Numbered from the stretch's first letter, positions 1 to 12,833 are shown. The stretch is DNA of 64,000 nt from Halictus rubicundus (GCF_050948215.1 NC_135165.1:1600501-1664500), one strand, 5' to 3'. Notes: generated by a model from the letters alone, not told the origin. Program-made: numbers and translations.

Positions 1-71
1 AGCGCGGGGTTAATAGCTCTCGCCGAAACAGCTTGAGACACTTCACGTGCTTCAGCGTTATTACCGCAGAT

Positions 72-436
72 TTAACACTGGAACTACCGAGCCCTAAACG
101 CGACTTAGACTTATCCCTTTGTAATAACAGCAAGACTGAATTTTCTCAGATTTCTCGTGACAACGTTTTCACAGTTTCAGTAATCGTGAATCATTCTGAC
201 TGGTTCGGTAGTTCCAGTGTTAACACTAGCTTTACGGAGCACTAAAAATGACCATTTTACATTACTTTACAAGCACCGCAGATTTAACACTGGAACCCTA
301 AACGCCCTAAACGCGACTTAGACCTATCCCTTTGTAATAACAGCAAGACTGAATTTTCTCTGATTTCTCGTGAAAACGTTTTCATAGTTTCAGTAATCGT
401 GAATCATTCTGACTGGTTCGGTAGTTCCAGTGTTAA
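72..436. repeat. Two directly repeated TTAA-type MITE copies
   Basis: Positions 72-223 and 284-436 are two copies of one short element. Each begins TTAACACTGGAAC, and each ends with GGTTCGGTAGTTCCAGTGTTAA, so the ends are inverted repeats carrying TTAA. The copies share the internal stretch with TTTGTAATAACAGCAAGACT and are offset by about 212 bp, together with flanking sequence, so the block looks like a local tandem duplication. TTAA ends are what piggyBac-type transposases produce. No transposase is encoded, so these are non-autonomous relics. Confidence 0.75.
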
Positions 437-657
437 CACTAGCTTTACGGAGCACTAAAAATGACTATTTTACATTACTTTACAAAAATAACACGATTGT
501 ATCTCTCAAAATGTATGGCCATCTTTTTAATAATATATATCCAAAGAAATCAATTTGTTAAATAATTCCTCATGGATGCATCTTTACAATCTCAATATTC
601 GTAAATCAAAAATATTAGAATGCGTCATTTTGACGGGTCCCGTAAATCTAGTGTTAA
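433..657. repeat. TTAA-type MITE, 225 bp
   Basis: The element starts TTAACACTAGCTTTACGG and ends with the near-inverse CCCGTAAATCTAGTGTTAA. It abuts the previous element and shares its TTAA. The same element, interrupted by an insertion, occurs at 62123-62463, and a relative lies at 15785-16105. A truncated 5' piece of it also lies at 220-268. It is non-coding and probably mobilised by a piggyBac-type transposase in trans. Confidence 0.75.
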
Positions 658-3190
658 TAAAAGCTGCTCATGCCCGTGGAACCCGAGCTAAGGGGAGTCC
701 CTAGAAAGGGAAAGGGCTGCTCAAGAGCGTTCAAGCGATTTATTCAAGCGATCCCGTTCACTTCTGTCACCCAGCAACCGAATTTGTAATTTGTCCGATA
801 CAAAATACCTCGCGGTGACATTTTTATTTCCAAGCGTGGGGCAAAGATTGTCACACACATTCGCGGTGAAAAAATCGTCGGGTTCTTCGGGTCTTCTTCA
901 GCTTCTTCAGGACTTTTCGAGCTGTTTGAAGCCGGGCGGCGGTGGCACATGGCGTTTGAAGCGTTTCGCGCTCGCTCTCGGTTGTAAAAGAAGCGGGGTC
1001 GGGTCTCGGGCGCCGCGTGGGAGCCCGGCAAACGAATTCGCATTAACCCGGTGCACCGTGTGCACGGTGAATGGGCATTAAAGGGTCCGCGGAACGAAAA
1101 TGAAAGGGCAACCGCTGCCACGCACCTATCTAGATCTCCGGGGAAAGTTTCATTAGGGGAACTGCATCGCGCGAAAACACCGCCGGCAGAAAAGTGCGCG
1201 GCCCAGAGCACACGTGGTTGCCGTTCCTGTTCCTGTTCCTCGTTCCCTGTTCCCAGTTACTATCGCGATTTGCACGTTCGTCCTCGCTCGCGTGCCACTC
1301 GAGTTGCCTAATGGCCGACATCCATGATTCCGCGGACCACGTGTGCGCCACCTGATTTTACCTGGACACATCGTAGATTGACCCGTTTTCGAGAAAAATT
1401 CTCCACGATTCGCCCTTCGAATTATGATCGCATACATCATGTCGAACGCAGTTTTTTCGATATATCGACACCGAGGTATAGCAATTTATCCGCCTTTTTT
1501 TTGGTATTTTTGGAATACTGCTTTAGGAAATTACGTCACGATGTATGCTTGCATTTTTATTACGCTCTGGTATGTTCAGGTGACTCTCTCCGACAATTTT
1601 CATATATCGGCCGTTGCGCTCGAAGCAATTTTAATTAACAAATCGGGACATTCCTTTCCACGTAAGCTCTTTTACATTCTGCGGATGAAATGAAACCTGT
1701 TTCATTTATACAGACGAGTTTAATGTTATTGAAACTGTTTTTGATTAATGGTACGGTAATTTTCACCGGCCCTTTGAACCTTTCAGAGACCCCCGCGCAC
1801 CGGATAAAATACCATAAATTGTAGCCGATGCATCGTATTTCCAAGTATGTTCGCGAGAAAATATTGAACAGTTGTTCTTCAAAAATTCATGAATAGAGCA
1901 AAACTATTTATTCGCCGTCGATGTTTCACTTGTGTTTCAATTTACATATGTCTGTATGACATATAATAATCGAAGAAGCGACCCTAATTTAGTACCCTAA
2001 ATTCGCCAAGGCAACGTTACAGAATCGTGTGGAAGAAGCAGACTAATTGAAAAAACATATTCGCAGAATCGTGTCAGTGAATCAAGCAACGAGCGAGGAG
2101 CGACGTTTCATTGTCTGTCCCGAGCCGAAAAACGGAATTAGTCCCGAGGAAAATGTTCCATCCAATTTTTCTTTTTTTTTTTTCACGTGCTGCGAGCTGA
2201 ATTACGAATCGTTAGCGTGTATCCGGGATACGACCTCGTTAAGCGGCGAGCTCCAAGGAGCGTCGAAAAGCTCGAAAAAGTCTCGAACTGTGGATACGCT
2301 TCGAGATACAGACGCGAGCCTCAGTTTTCCACCAGGAACAGAGAAGATGGCGCCAAGGAAAGTCCAATTCGTTTGCTTCGAAACATTTCTTCGTATCAAT
2401 ATTCCTCGAATTTATATCGCTTCCTAAAAATAATAAAATTGATTAAAAATCGCAAATGGAACGTACATTTGAAGGTGAATATTTCCCAGGGAAAAAATTA
2501 CTTTTCCCGAGGGAAATTCGATTTAGTAATTTCTATATTTTTCTCTCAAACGTGCTTAAAAATCCATGAAATGCGATCAAAAATTGTTCAACCAACGATT
2601 TCCTTTCGCGACCTAAAAAATCCAGCTCGCTAATTTGAACGAATCAATATATTGTAAGCGAATCACCTCGAAGAGACAATACATTTTCGATGTTTGATCA
2701 ATTGTGAGGTAATGGAACTCGTCGGTTCAAGAGTTCTGGACTTCTCTCGGTTTGCCTGGAAGCCTGAATAAATAAATTCTGAATGGAGGGCCGGCCACAG
2801 TGCGTCGTAACGAGTAAACGAAAAACCAATTACAGAGAATTAGTGGGGCGACGGGGCTGCGTCGGTTGAGAAGACGCTCCGACGTCGAACTTGACAGCGA
2901 ATCTATTTCCGATAATTAATCGACGGATCCGACATCCGGTGGGAGGAGCCGGCCCGTGTCGATCCGAATTTTCCCGGATCTCTTTCGCGAGAAGGATCGA
3001 TTCCCGTAGAATAATCGCAATAAAACGGCATTACACGGTAATTACGATCTCGTCGAGTATCGGGTCGTTATCAATTTCAAGCCGACGCGACGAACGTACG
3101 ATTGCCCGACGGTACACTGCTCTTCAAAATTACAAGACAGCCTGCAAATCATCCGAGCGTGGTTCCGGAAAGCGCGTGTTGCACTGTCAA
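658..3190. other. Intergenic DNA, no supported gene
   Basis: Open frames here are short, overlap on both strands and match no family I recognise. A GTTCCT-type simple repeat lies near 1221-1255. GC content falls and rises without a clear boundary. I see no splice-consistent exon series. Confidence 0.5.
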
Positions 3191-4345
3191 AATGACAAAA
3201 TTGAATTTTCTCATGCGAGCTTCCAATCAATTCCAATAAAAACTCCAGGAGACATAAAAGAAAATATATGGACATCTGAGAATTTTAATACTGCGTTCAC
3301 GTTAACATTCGTGCACAGCTTTCAGGAACTGAACGAATAAGAACTGTGAATATGAAATGAAAAATATGTAAGGAAATAAGAACTTGTAAGAATGACAACA
3401 TTGAATTTTCTCATGCGAGCTTGCAATCAATTCCAATGAAAACTCCAGGAGACACAAAAGAAAATATATGGACATTTGTCCGAGAGTGTTCATACTGCAT
3501 TCACGTTAACATTCGTGCACAGCTTTCAGGAACTGAACAAATAAGAACTGTGAATATGAAATGAAAAATATCTAGAGAAATAAGAACTTGTCAAAATGAC
3601 AAAACTGAATTTTCTCATGCGAGCTTGCAATCAATTCCAATGAAAACTCCAGGAGATACAAAAGAAAATATATGGACACCTGAGAGTGTTAATACTGCAT
3701 TCACGTTAACATTCGTTAGCTTTCAGGAACTGAACAAATAAGAACTGTGAATATGAAATGAAAAATATCTAGAGAAATAAGAACTTGTCAAAATGACAAA
3801 ACTGAATTTTCTCATGCGAGCTTGCAATCAATTCCAATGAAAACTCCAGGAGACACAAAAGAAAATATATGGACATTTGTCCGAGAGTGTTCATACTGCA
3901 TTCACGTTAACATTCGTTAGCTTTCAAGAACTGAACAAATAAGAACTGTGAATATGAAATGAAAAATATCTAGAGAAATAAGAACTTGTCAAAATGACAA
4001 AACTGAATTTTCTCATGCGAGCTTGCAATCAATTCCAATGAAAACTCCAGGAGACACAAAAGAAAATATATGGACACCTGAGAGTGTTAATACTGCATTC
4101 ACGTTAACATTCGTTAGCTTTCAAGAACTGAACAAATAAGAACTGTGAATATGAAATGAAAAATATCTAATGAAACAAGAACTTGTAAGAATGACAAAAT
4201 TAAATTTTCTCATGCGAGCTTGCATACAATCAAAAAACTCCAGGAGACATAAAAGAAAATATATGGACATTCGTCCGAGAGTGTTAATATAGCTTTCGCG
4301 TTAGCATTCGTGCAGAGCTTTCAGGAACTGAGCAAATAAGAACTG
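3191..4345. repeat. Tandem array, six copies of about 200 bp
   Basis: The marker AATGACA followed by TTTTCTCATGCGAGCTT recurs at 3191, 3391, 3595, 3792, 3993 and 4190, giving periods of 197-204 bp. Copies also share GAAAACTCCAGGAGACA and GAACTGTGAATATGAAATG. The last copy is the most diverged. No reading frame persists across copies, so this looks like a non-coding satellite. Confidence 0.9.
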
Positions 4346-4869
4346 TTGTTCCGCGAGCATTGTTACATGCAATTTAGAGCCAGTTATTTCATTGTGCTCG
4401 GGAACAGAAAGCTAAACACTGTTAATGGCTCTCTCTGTTTCATGCTAGCCGCGTTTTAACGCGAATTGGACAGGCCCCGGTAATTTTCGCCGCGTCTTCG
4501 AGTTTTGTCGAGCAGTGTACACGCGCGCATCGGCGAATTTAATAAATCGTCGCGCGTCGTGTCGCCGGCGATCAATTTTTCCACACTTAACGTTACGGGC
4601 CTGGCCACGCGGCATCCAGATAAAACGGCTGGCTCTCTCGCCGGGGTTATCGTTGGCTTCGCGGCGGTAATTCCACATTATATCAGCAATTTATTGCTGT
4701 GTCGCGGCGGCTCGTTCGAGCTCGTTGTTGCTGCCAGCCGCGTTTTTTCACACGCCCCTATCGTTCCCGCGGAATCGAACCACGCCGGCAAAAATACCGG
4801 AAGCTAGAACCATGGAAAATTCACGCGAAACCGTGTCCGACCGCGATCTACCACCATCGTTGAATGAAA
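4346..4869. other. Spacer between two tandem arrays
   Basis: GC-richer unique sequence separating the two arrays of about 200 bp period. Open frames here overlap on opposite strands and match nothing I recognise. Confidence 0.4.
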
Positions 4870-5698
4870 ATTGCGCTCGATGCCACACCGAGATCGAATA
4901 ATTAATAATTTGCACCTATCGTGCTCGAGTTACCGGAGCCGTTATGCTAGGCTTCCGTACCGCCGTCCACTCTCTGGACATTTCTTCACGAACATTCTTT
5001 TCAGGAACACTTTTAAGATTAATTTCGTTAATATGTCCAAACATTTCTCGTGAGAAGGTTTCTCTAATTTTAATATTTGTGGAGAGGTCAGAAACAAACA
5101 ATTTTGCATTGCGCTCGATGCCAGACCGAGATCGAATAATTAATAATTTACACCTATCCATCCACTTGAACATTTCTTCACGAACATTCTTTTGATTTTG
5201 TGGAACATTTTTAAGATTAATTTCGTTAATATGCCCAGACATTTCTCGTGAGGACGTTTCTCTAATTTTAATATTTGTGGAGAGGTCAGAAACAAACAAT
5301 TTTGCATTGCGCTCGATGCCAGACCGAGATCGAATAATTAATAATTTACACTTATCTATCCACTTGAACATTTCTTCGCGAACATTCTTTTGATTTTGAG
5401 GAACACTTTCAAGATTAATTTCGTTAATATGCCCAAACATTTCTCGTGAGAAAGTTTCTGTAATTTTAATATTTGTGGAGAGGTCAGAAACAAACAATTT
5501 TGCATTGCGCTCGATGCCAGACCGAGATCGAATAATTAATCATTTGCACCTACCTATCCACTTGAACATTTCTTCGCGAACATTCTTTTGATTTTGAGGA
5601 ACACTTTCAAGATTAATTTCGTTAATATGCCCAGACATTTCTCGTGAGAAGGTTCCTCTAATTATAATATTCGTGGAGAGGTCAGAAACAAATAATTC
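4870..5698. repeat. Tandem array, four copies of about 198 bp
   Basis: GCGCTCGATGCCA recurs at 4873, 5111, 5309 and 5507. The last three copies have an exact 198-bp period. The first copy is 238 bp because it carries an extra segment around 4920-4970. Because 198 is divisible by three, one minus-strand frame stays open across most of the array (4916-5497) and encodes a repeating 66-residue unit. The copy at 5507 carries a stop in that frame. I treat this as a satellite, not a gene. Confidence 0.88.
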
Positions 5699-8600
5699 TG
5701 AGCAGTTAGCGACAAGCGCGATAATGTAGGCTTTCCGGCAGAAGCGTCGCGTTGAGAAAAGGTCGAGCGTGGCATGGGTAATGACTGGCGTGAATAATAC
5801 GTATCCAGCGAGGCTTAAGTAACAAATGAACCGAAGCCGAATCCCTGAAATCTACCACGGACTGTTTAATTTAAGCGATGACAAGGGGCCGCCGTGTTCA
5901 AACGGCAGGCATCCTTTGTCAAAGTAATTCCCCCCGCGCGTTGGAACAAGAACCGCCGGACAACAATGACAGTGGCTGCCGCGAATTTCGCAATTGGCAA
6001 CACCGGTCCCATTGTTGCGGTTTACGTGGAAACTCGGCGGTCGGTTTATCAGAAGCGAGTATTATTAAATACTTAGGATTCACGCGCGCGGCCCGGTGGA
6101 CGGGTTCCAAGAATGTTCGCTCGAAAATTATGCTGCCGAGGCCTCGGCCCGAGGATAGTTTGCGCTTCGATCGCGCACGATTTTCCGCACCATATGCAAC
6201 GGATCGAGCGCGAGAATTCTACGGATTGCTGCGCGATCGTTTCTGCCTCGGGACATTTTCTCGATCCACCGAACGAACAAGGATCTTGTTCTACACGCGT
6301 CTGTTAGGGGAAATCTCGAACTGCTTCCCTTGGAATTGTTCGATTTAATTTCTCGATTATTTCACTTCGTTGAAAATCTTTTCGGAGAACACGTCAATCC
6401 TCTCAGCGTGTCGGGAAATTTCAGCCGCCACGTTTGGCATATTACTGATTAGGAGTGTTATCGGGAACTATCGGAGAAATTTCATTTTTGCGCTGCGTCA
6501 AAACGGAAGATTTAATTTCCGGCGGCCGGAGTAATCCCTTCCGGGCGATTCGATCGCGAACTTGCTCGCGCCCTTTGAACGTCAACTTTTTCTGCAAGTA
6601 GATTCACTGACATTCGAATTTCTCAATCGAATATTAATTCCGCGTTCCAATCTATTTTTACGGCCTCCGGACAAAGATTTTGCCGTTCAAGATCGATTGA
6701 AAAATGTCCGAGGAAATTCTCGGGTTCAAAAAGAATACACTGTTTGATCCAGAATTATTCGCATAACCTTCACACAGTTGAAGCAGAAGTTCCCGGAGTG
6801 TTCGTCGTCTCTTCCCTCAAAATTGGATTTCCCAAAGAGCGTGCGTGACGGGGAAAAACGGTTTTTTATCAGATTTTTACAGCGGGGGTGGACGAGAATA
6901 GAAAAATTTTTTTTTCCCCGACAAGTGTTAGTTATTCGTAGGATCTGGGCCGCCATTTTTCTGCGTCGGGACACGAGTCGGGGTTTCGATAACGCGCGGC
7001 CGACAAAGAAGCGGGATATGCAAACGGCCGAGTATAAATCGACGATAATAATGGTCTTTATTTCCATAATTGTTACTGGGAATAAGCATGCCACGGTCGC
7101 GCGATCGCCAGATATCAGATTCCCGCGTTCGCCGCCGCAGTTCCCCGTGGAAATTACGTAATTTTCGCGAATCGTTGATAAGGGCCGACCCCCGCGACGA
7201 AACTTTCTGTCGGCCCTTCGTGTCGCCCGGGAGCGTATGTAAAAATTGAGCGAGCGAAATGCGACACAAGATCAGCATGGTTCCTCCTAGCGTTTAAACT
7301 GACAAGCGCACAGAGAAAAAACGCACCACTGCCAGTCGCCTAACCGCACCGTGCCCTTTATCCTCCGCGCGCGCGGTATTCAGGGCTCCATCAAGTGTTT
7401 TATTTCGGTATCGCTTTGTACTCGGAACCGTTTTCCTGGAATGTCCGAGGTTGCTTGAATCTGGAAAAAAGCTGGTCTGCGCGAGAAAACATTTTTAAAA
7501 CTCTGTGCAGAGCATATGGGAGGAAAAAATGTTTTATTAAGGGCCGCGGAAAAAGTTACGAGCGTTCGCCTCGGGCCGCTTAACGCGGGAATATTCACGG
7601 GGCGCCCTTCAATTTGTTACGACGCGTGCATTTGATTAGTCCGGGAGCCTTTGTTCGTCGTGCAACGCGTGCGCTAAATCTGCCGGTTGAAATTTTAACC
7701 GCGCAACGGGTCGAATTATATTGAAATTTTACAAGAGCGACGCCCACGTGGTCGTTTAAATTCTGCGGAGAATTAAACGATACAGCCGTATGTTTCGTGG
7801 AACTGTTTAACAGCGTTAGATCGTTGAAACGCCGGAGTTTCGATTATATGCAAATAAATTGCATATAATTCTGTCGAACAACCACAGCATTCCCGCAATT
7901 ACTTCGCGTCTCGCGACCAGTAAGTACTCGAATTCGGCTAACCGACAGTTAAACGAATTACGCGTCTCTTCAGTGAAGTCGCGGATAACGAGGGGAGGAG
8001 CCTCGGGGTCCTTTCGGCGAATTGAAATTCAAGGCGAGTCCAATTAATCGGTTTCGATCGGCGCGCGGGAACGAAGTGCCGACAATTGGAATATTATGCG
8101 TTACCGGGAAAACGTGCCGAGTCGAACGGCGAGCCGCGTCGACAACCACGCTGCTGGTTGGCCACTTAAAAAATTCATAACTTTCGTCGCGGTCATAATG
8201 CGCGTTCGGAATTTCGCGCGGCAGATTGTATCGCGACCCTGGGAAATTCGAAACGGACCTCCAGCGATCTAGATTCCCACCCGCTGGCCTACATTCGATC
8301 GCATCGACGAGCAGTCCGCGAACAGCCATTTTTTTTTTTCGCTAACATTTTTTAACACCCCCGTATTAACCATGTGAGTTTCATTCCTCTTCGCGGCGAA
8401 TAAAATTTTCAACTAATCGGTAGTAAGTCACCAATGATTTTCTCGATCTTAGGTAGACTTGCCACGGTACGAGAGCTCTCGTACGCGAACACAACGGCCG
8501 AGCATTGTCGATCAATTAAAGCCAGGGAAAACTAGAATCCAAGTTCGCAAATCGAATCGTAGAACCGCGAATGCCATTCAACCGCAACGTCACGCGACGA

Positions 8601-8800
8601 AGTTCAAGATCAAAACACTCGGTCGACGAGAACTCGATAAAGAACACGCGGCGCTGCGAAATTCTCGCTTAACTTCGCTGAAACCTAAATTACACTGTTC
8701 GGAGTCGGTTTTCCTCGATTAATATCGTCTCGGAACTGTGAACCGAATTGGTTGATCGCCTGGCAGTGACCCCCGTGATCGCTAACCCCAATGATCATTT
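5699..8800. other. Intergenic DNA, no supported gene
   Basis: GC-rich unique sequence with several open frames of 60-156 codons, for example 5878-6348. None shows a known domain, consistent splice sites or family similarity that I can recognise. It lies upstream of the two Ir25a-type genes and could hold distal regulatory DNA, but nothing shows this directly. Confidence 0.4.
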
Positions 8801-8925
8801 AGGTCAGTGACCTACTGTTCCATCTATCTCAAAGGTCAGTGATCGGCGTGATCGTTGATTTGAATAATCACAGAGGTCAGGGACCACGGTGACCATCGTC
8901 TCAATGGTCACAGAGGTCACTGACC
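8801..8925. promoter_or_regulatory. Cluster of AGGTCA-N-TGACC palindromes
   Basis: AGGTCAGTGACCT at 8801-8813 is a perfect inverted repeat of AGGTCA with one spacer base. Degenerate copies follow near 8832 and 8873, and AGGTCACTGACC lies at 8913. This is the inverted-repeat-1 shape bound by nuclear receptors such as the ecdysone receptor/USP dimer. The copies sit in a short degenerate repeat, so they may instead be minisatellite by-products. Related arrays lie at 13305-13532 and 19482-19751. Confidence 0.4.
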
Positions 8926-9496
8926 CTTCGTTCTCTCCGTGGAAACGGTATTCTATTCGAAATAGTAGTGGTGTTGAAAAAGGGGAAACAAATCCCGATT
9001 CTTCGATTGCGCTAATGGTTCTAGCGGACCTTTTACGGCGAGGGAGCATTCGATCTCGGGGCTGAATTCGATGGAGAGAGCACGCGAGCACCGCGAAATT
9101 GCGGTGCATTAACGCGACTGAAACCAAAATCGCATTGTCCCCGCCGAGTGCAATATCATTCCACAATTAAGAACTATCCTGAAAGGGTCGAGAGCGTTCC
9201 CCGAGGCCTTGATTTCGGTGTCCCTGGTCCACCGAGGCTCGAATAGACGGGCGACCGCCGACCGTAGACAATGTCGGCACAGCTCGGTGGAAATCGAAGT
9301 GTGCGCGCGGCCCGGCCCGACAAACGTATCTCTGTACATGTGTGCGTCAAGGCGCCCCAATTTGCGTGCGAATACGCGGTAAAAGCTCGCCCGGTGATTT
9401 ACAATACACCGGCCAACTATAGTGTCCGGCATCGCCGGGAAGGGAAATACTTTGTGCAGCAAAAATGGGGGACGAGAATGGAGGAAAACTAAAATG

Positions 9497-9499
<3 letters not shown>

Positions 9500-9562
<63 letters not shown>

Positions 9563-9573
9563 TACCTGGTCTG

Positions 9574-9622
<49 letters not shown>
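9500..9622. repeat. (GA)n microsatellite
   Basis: Two long GA runs are separated by a short unique stretch containing CAGTACCTGGTCTGAGC. It lies just upstream of the X-box-like block at 9645. GA runs can bind GAGA-type factors, but this one may be only a microsatellite. Confidence 0.95.
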
Positions 9623-9623
<1 letters not shown>

Positions 9624-9644
9624 GGGTAGGCAAGCTTTGACCGT

Positions 9645-9685
9645 GTCATCCCCGCGGCAACCAGTGTGGAAACACAAACGAACAC
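9645..9685 (+). promoter_or_regulatory. X-box-like block shared with the Ir25a promoter
   Basis: GTCATCCCCGCGGCAACC at 9645-9662 is identical over 18 bases to 20403-20420, about 190 bp upstream of the Ir25a start codon. Similarity continues for about 20 more bases around AAACAC. The 14-mer at 9648-9661 fits the RFX X-box pattern RYYNYY-NN-RRNRAC. Ir25a acts in ciliated sensory neurons, where RFX factors drive ciliary genes. I infer that this is the duplicated promoter of the receptor at 12834, with a 5' exon nearby that I could not find. Confidence 0.5.
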
Positions 9686-10696
9686 GAGGACCGAGTCTCT
9701 CTCCCTCTCGAAGATTTACTATCACCTCGACGCACGCCACGAACGGTCCTTCCTTCCACCCGTCGAAACTTTCACGCCAACCACGCGATTTTCAACCACC
9801 GACGACACAAAATTCGCCGCCGCCATCCGCTCGACGAGACCTTCCGGAAATTAGGTTTGTTACAATACAGCTTGTCGGGGGGGAACACCGAGCATACTCG
9901 CTAAGATTTTACGGGCTTTCAGAGATCAACAGGATTTTCCACTGAAAACGTTCAATCGTTGCTCGCTCGACGAAGTTTCACGCTTTCCGCGGTGCAAACG
10001 TGTTTGCTCGCTCCCATAAGTCGCGTCGCCTTTTCACGCTTGCATTTCGAAAATGCTCCAAATTGCTCGATGAAAAATTGCTCGATGTCGCTTGCGAATT
10101 TAGAACCATAAAACGTGACAGTCAAAGCGATTTCGAGGAAGATTCTTCGTCTGTGAGACAGCGACGCGTTTTTCGGGTTATTCCGCGGTCCGTTTCTTCC
10201 GCGCTAAAACCCATAATCCAATTTCCAGGTGGCGTGGTAGGGGTCACAACAGTTTTTCGGGTTATTAATCGCGGACAGGGGTTACCGCGCGCGCAACGCC
10301 GATATTTCGAGCTGGAAAAAACAACGGGCGGTTCGGGGTGGGTCCGGTCGCCAGTGCCGAACGATAAATTTACGTCGTTAATTCTCCGGCAAAGCCGAAT
10401 TGCTCTGCCTTTGTTGCGCGCCCGGCTGCCAACGGCGATAAATCTACGATTCCGATATCGGTCCCGCTAAAAGGTTACCCGACGAATTAATAACTGATCG
10501 CGTCCTATAGATAAGCCGGAAGCGAGACGTCGACGAGCCTCGCAATTATATCTCATATAATTCCACCCCCTCCCAATTCGTTAAAAATTCACCGGTACCG
10601 ATTGACCAATTACGGAGGGCCGCAGTAATCCCAACTTCCACACCCCCCGGATACTGTCTCGCTGTTTCCTCTATTTAACTTTTATTTTAATTAAGA

Positions 10697-11137
10697 TTAA
10701 CCCTTTGCACTCGGCGCTATTTTCATTCTGAAACTAAATTTTTCTTCCGTCTTAGAATATTTTCATTTTATTCATACGGAACTGATCCGATTTCTACATA
10801 TAATCTTTGAATGTATAGCGATCCATTAAATACAAATTTTGTAATGTAACAAATATTTTGAAATTTCTTTGAAATAATGCCGCAACAATTTCTAGTGGTG
10901 CTTCATCAATTTCTGAGGCGCCATTAGAAAGTATCGTTTACAGTATTAAATTTGTTTGTATATTATAAAATGAAAAAGAAAATCATAATTTCAAAGTCCT
11001 ACTGAAAAAGACAAATTTCAGTTCCACTGGGTGTACTTATTGGTCCGACGGCTCTTGTGTACATAGAATGGAAATATTCCAAGTCAGAAAAAATGTTTGG
11101 TTTTCGAGTTAAAATAGCTTCGAGTGCAAAGGGTTAA
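10697..11137. repeat. TTAA-type MITE, TTAACCCTTTGCACTCG family
   Basis: It begins TTAACCCTTTGCACTCGG and ends CGAGTGCAAAGGGTTAA, near-perfect inverted ends with TTAA. Shorter relatives lie at 56593-56822 and 61899-62110 and share interior motifs such as GACGGAAGAAAAATTT. Non-coding. Confidence 0.8.
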
Positions 11138-11820
11138 TACAGAATCTCAGGCGTTTGCCAGGGGAATGCTGAAGGGAACAACAAGCTGCAGGCCCTGTCG
11201 ACCTGGAGCGGACAGTAGTTTTTCGTTGGACAGACGTGAAAGGGACACTTGTACGTCAGGGTTTCTTGGAAGGGCGTTTCTGCGTTCGCGTTATCTGGCC
11301 CCGTCCGTTCCTCGTCGCATTAATTACCGAAAACCCGCGGCAAACCAGGTTTAGCCGCGAAATTTATGGGATCGCAGCCGTGCCAGCGATAGCGATCAGA
11401 GTTCCGTATAATGCACGGCCGCAGTTCCGAAGATTAATAATACCGTAACCGCGGGATTTGTCGTTCAAAGTTGACGGCGCGAGCAAGGGGAGGAGAAGTT
11501 CGCGCGATTCCCACCGAGGATCCCAGCAAGCACTTCGGGCCGTCGCTGCACGCGGTAAATGCATCGACGTGCTTTGTAAATTGAATGTAACAAGTCGATT
11601 CTCCGCGCCGGGATCACCGGTGTTCCCCTATCGGATCAATTAATAGCAGACAAGACGAAGCCCATCCCTTCATTCAACAGAATTACGACCCCGAAATTAG
11701 CAAGGTTTGATCGGCTAAGCAATCGATTCTCAATTCCTCCGAGTTAACCGTCTTTAAACGAACGAATTTTTCGAAGGCAAATTGTTAAATATAGACAAGC
11801 ATGATTTGATCGTAATTTGA

Positions 11821-12705
11821 AAGTCCCGACTGCCCAGGTGCAAGTGGAACAGATCGACGTTGGATCAGACAGCGTGCCCAAAGCACTCGCGGTAATTCTA
11901 TCCGTGATCAAGCGATAACATCGTGACCATTAGCGAGAATAAGGGGTTTCAGACACGATCAACCGATAGCAAAATGAAGGAGCATCCGTTCATTCAACAG
12001 ACTCTGTTGCCACTATGTTCGAAGCAGAAAGTTTGACGCTATCGTGTCGATTCGCGTCGAATTCCCGGTGTAAATTTCCTCCGAATGAAAATGAGAACAA
12101 TTAGATCACGGTAAACCAGTTAGGCGAAAAGTTCCGACTCCTCTGGTGCGAGTGGAATAGATCGGCGCTGGGTCGGCCAGTGTTTCCAAAGCCCTCGCGG
12201 TAATTGTATCGGTACCTAAACGATAGATCGTGACCAGTAGCGCCAAAGGGGACCACAGACGTTGGGACACGATTAATTGACAGTAAGACGAAGCAGCACC
12301 GTCCCCGGATTCAACGGAATTACAACCTGTACCACAAAGTTCAATCGATTCGCAACAACTTTCATTTTCTTCTTAATAAACAAATTGTTTTCCATGAAAA
12401 GTATATAAAAAATTCGCTGCGATTCCACAATTCCTTGTTACAGACGAATCCGCCTAATTTTATCAGAGCGAGCAGATTAAAAGTTCCGGCTCTTCAGGCG
12501 CAAGTGGACTAAGTCGACGCCGGGTCAGACATCGAAGAATTTCGCTCTGTAGCCGGCTTCCGCTCGACTTAGGTGGCCGAGGCGTCTTCGGGATAGAGAA
12601 ACCCATTGTTTCGAAAGCCCTCTCCTGTAATTGCACCGGTAATTAAACGACAGATCGTGACCATTAGCGGGAAAAATGGCTCGATAGCCTTCGGGACACG
12701 ATAAT
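11821..12705. repeat. Three diverged direct repeats of 300-430 bp
   Basis: The phrases CAAGTGGA (or CGAGTGGA), GCGGTAATT and TCGTGACCATTAGCG recur in the same order in three units. The TCGTGACC marker falls at 11921, 12228 and 12655. The units are clearly related but strongly diverged. The block ends about 130 bp before the first receptor exon. It may be an old tandem duplication of intronic or regulatory DNA. Confidence 0.6.
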
Positions 12706-12780
12706 CCGGACTTAGCCGCGATCTACGACCGCGTTCTCATATTAGCTATGTTTTCTGAATTATGTAGCTCCGCGCGGGGG

Positions 12781-12808
12781 TCCGGCGACCATAAAGCCCG
12801 TCGCCGGA
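12781..12808. other. Perfect 9-bp stem-loop before a start codon
   Basis: TCCGGCGAC at 12781-12789 and GTCGCCGGA at 12800-12808 are exact reverse complements around a 10-base loop. The structure ends 25 bases before the ATG at 12834. It could lie in a 5' leader or in intron DNA. Confidence 0.5.
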
Positions 12809-12833
12809 GGGGTAGCCCGGACAAATGTAAGAA

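Larger units (their letters stand above)
9686..12780. other. Region between putative promoter and first receptor exon
   Basis: No exon is supported. There is no in-frame amino-terminal receptor domain matching Ir25a, although that domain occupies essentially one 1.1-kb exon in the neighbour and would be easy to see. An open frame at 10000-10470 has no recognisable domain. The stretch contains a TTAA element at 10697-11137 and diverged direct repeats at 11821-12705. It may be a first intron. Confidence 0.45.

Noticed and set aside
3191..5698. Regularly spaced repeats that could suggest a CRISPR-like array
   Set aside because: The whole unit of about 200 bp repeats, with no unique spacers, in an insect nuclear genome; this is satellite DNA.
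10000..10470. 156-codon open frame that could be a lost part of the Ir25a-like gene
   Set aside because: It shows none of the amino-terminal-domain stretches seen in Ir25a (20880-22018), and its composition looks like GC-rich non-coding DNA.
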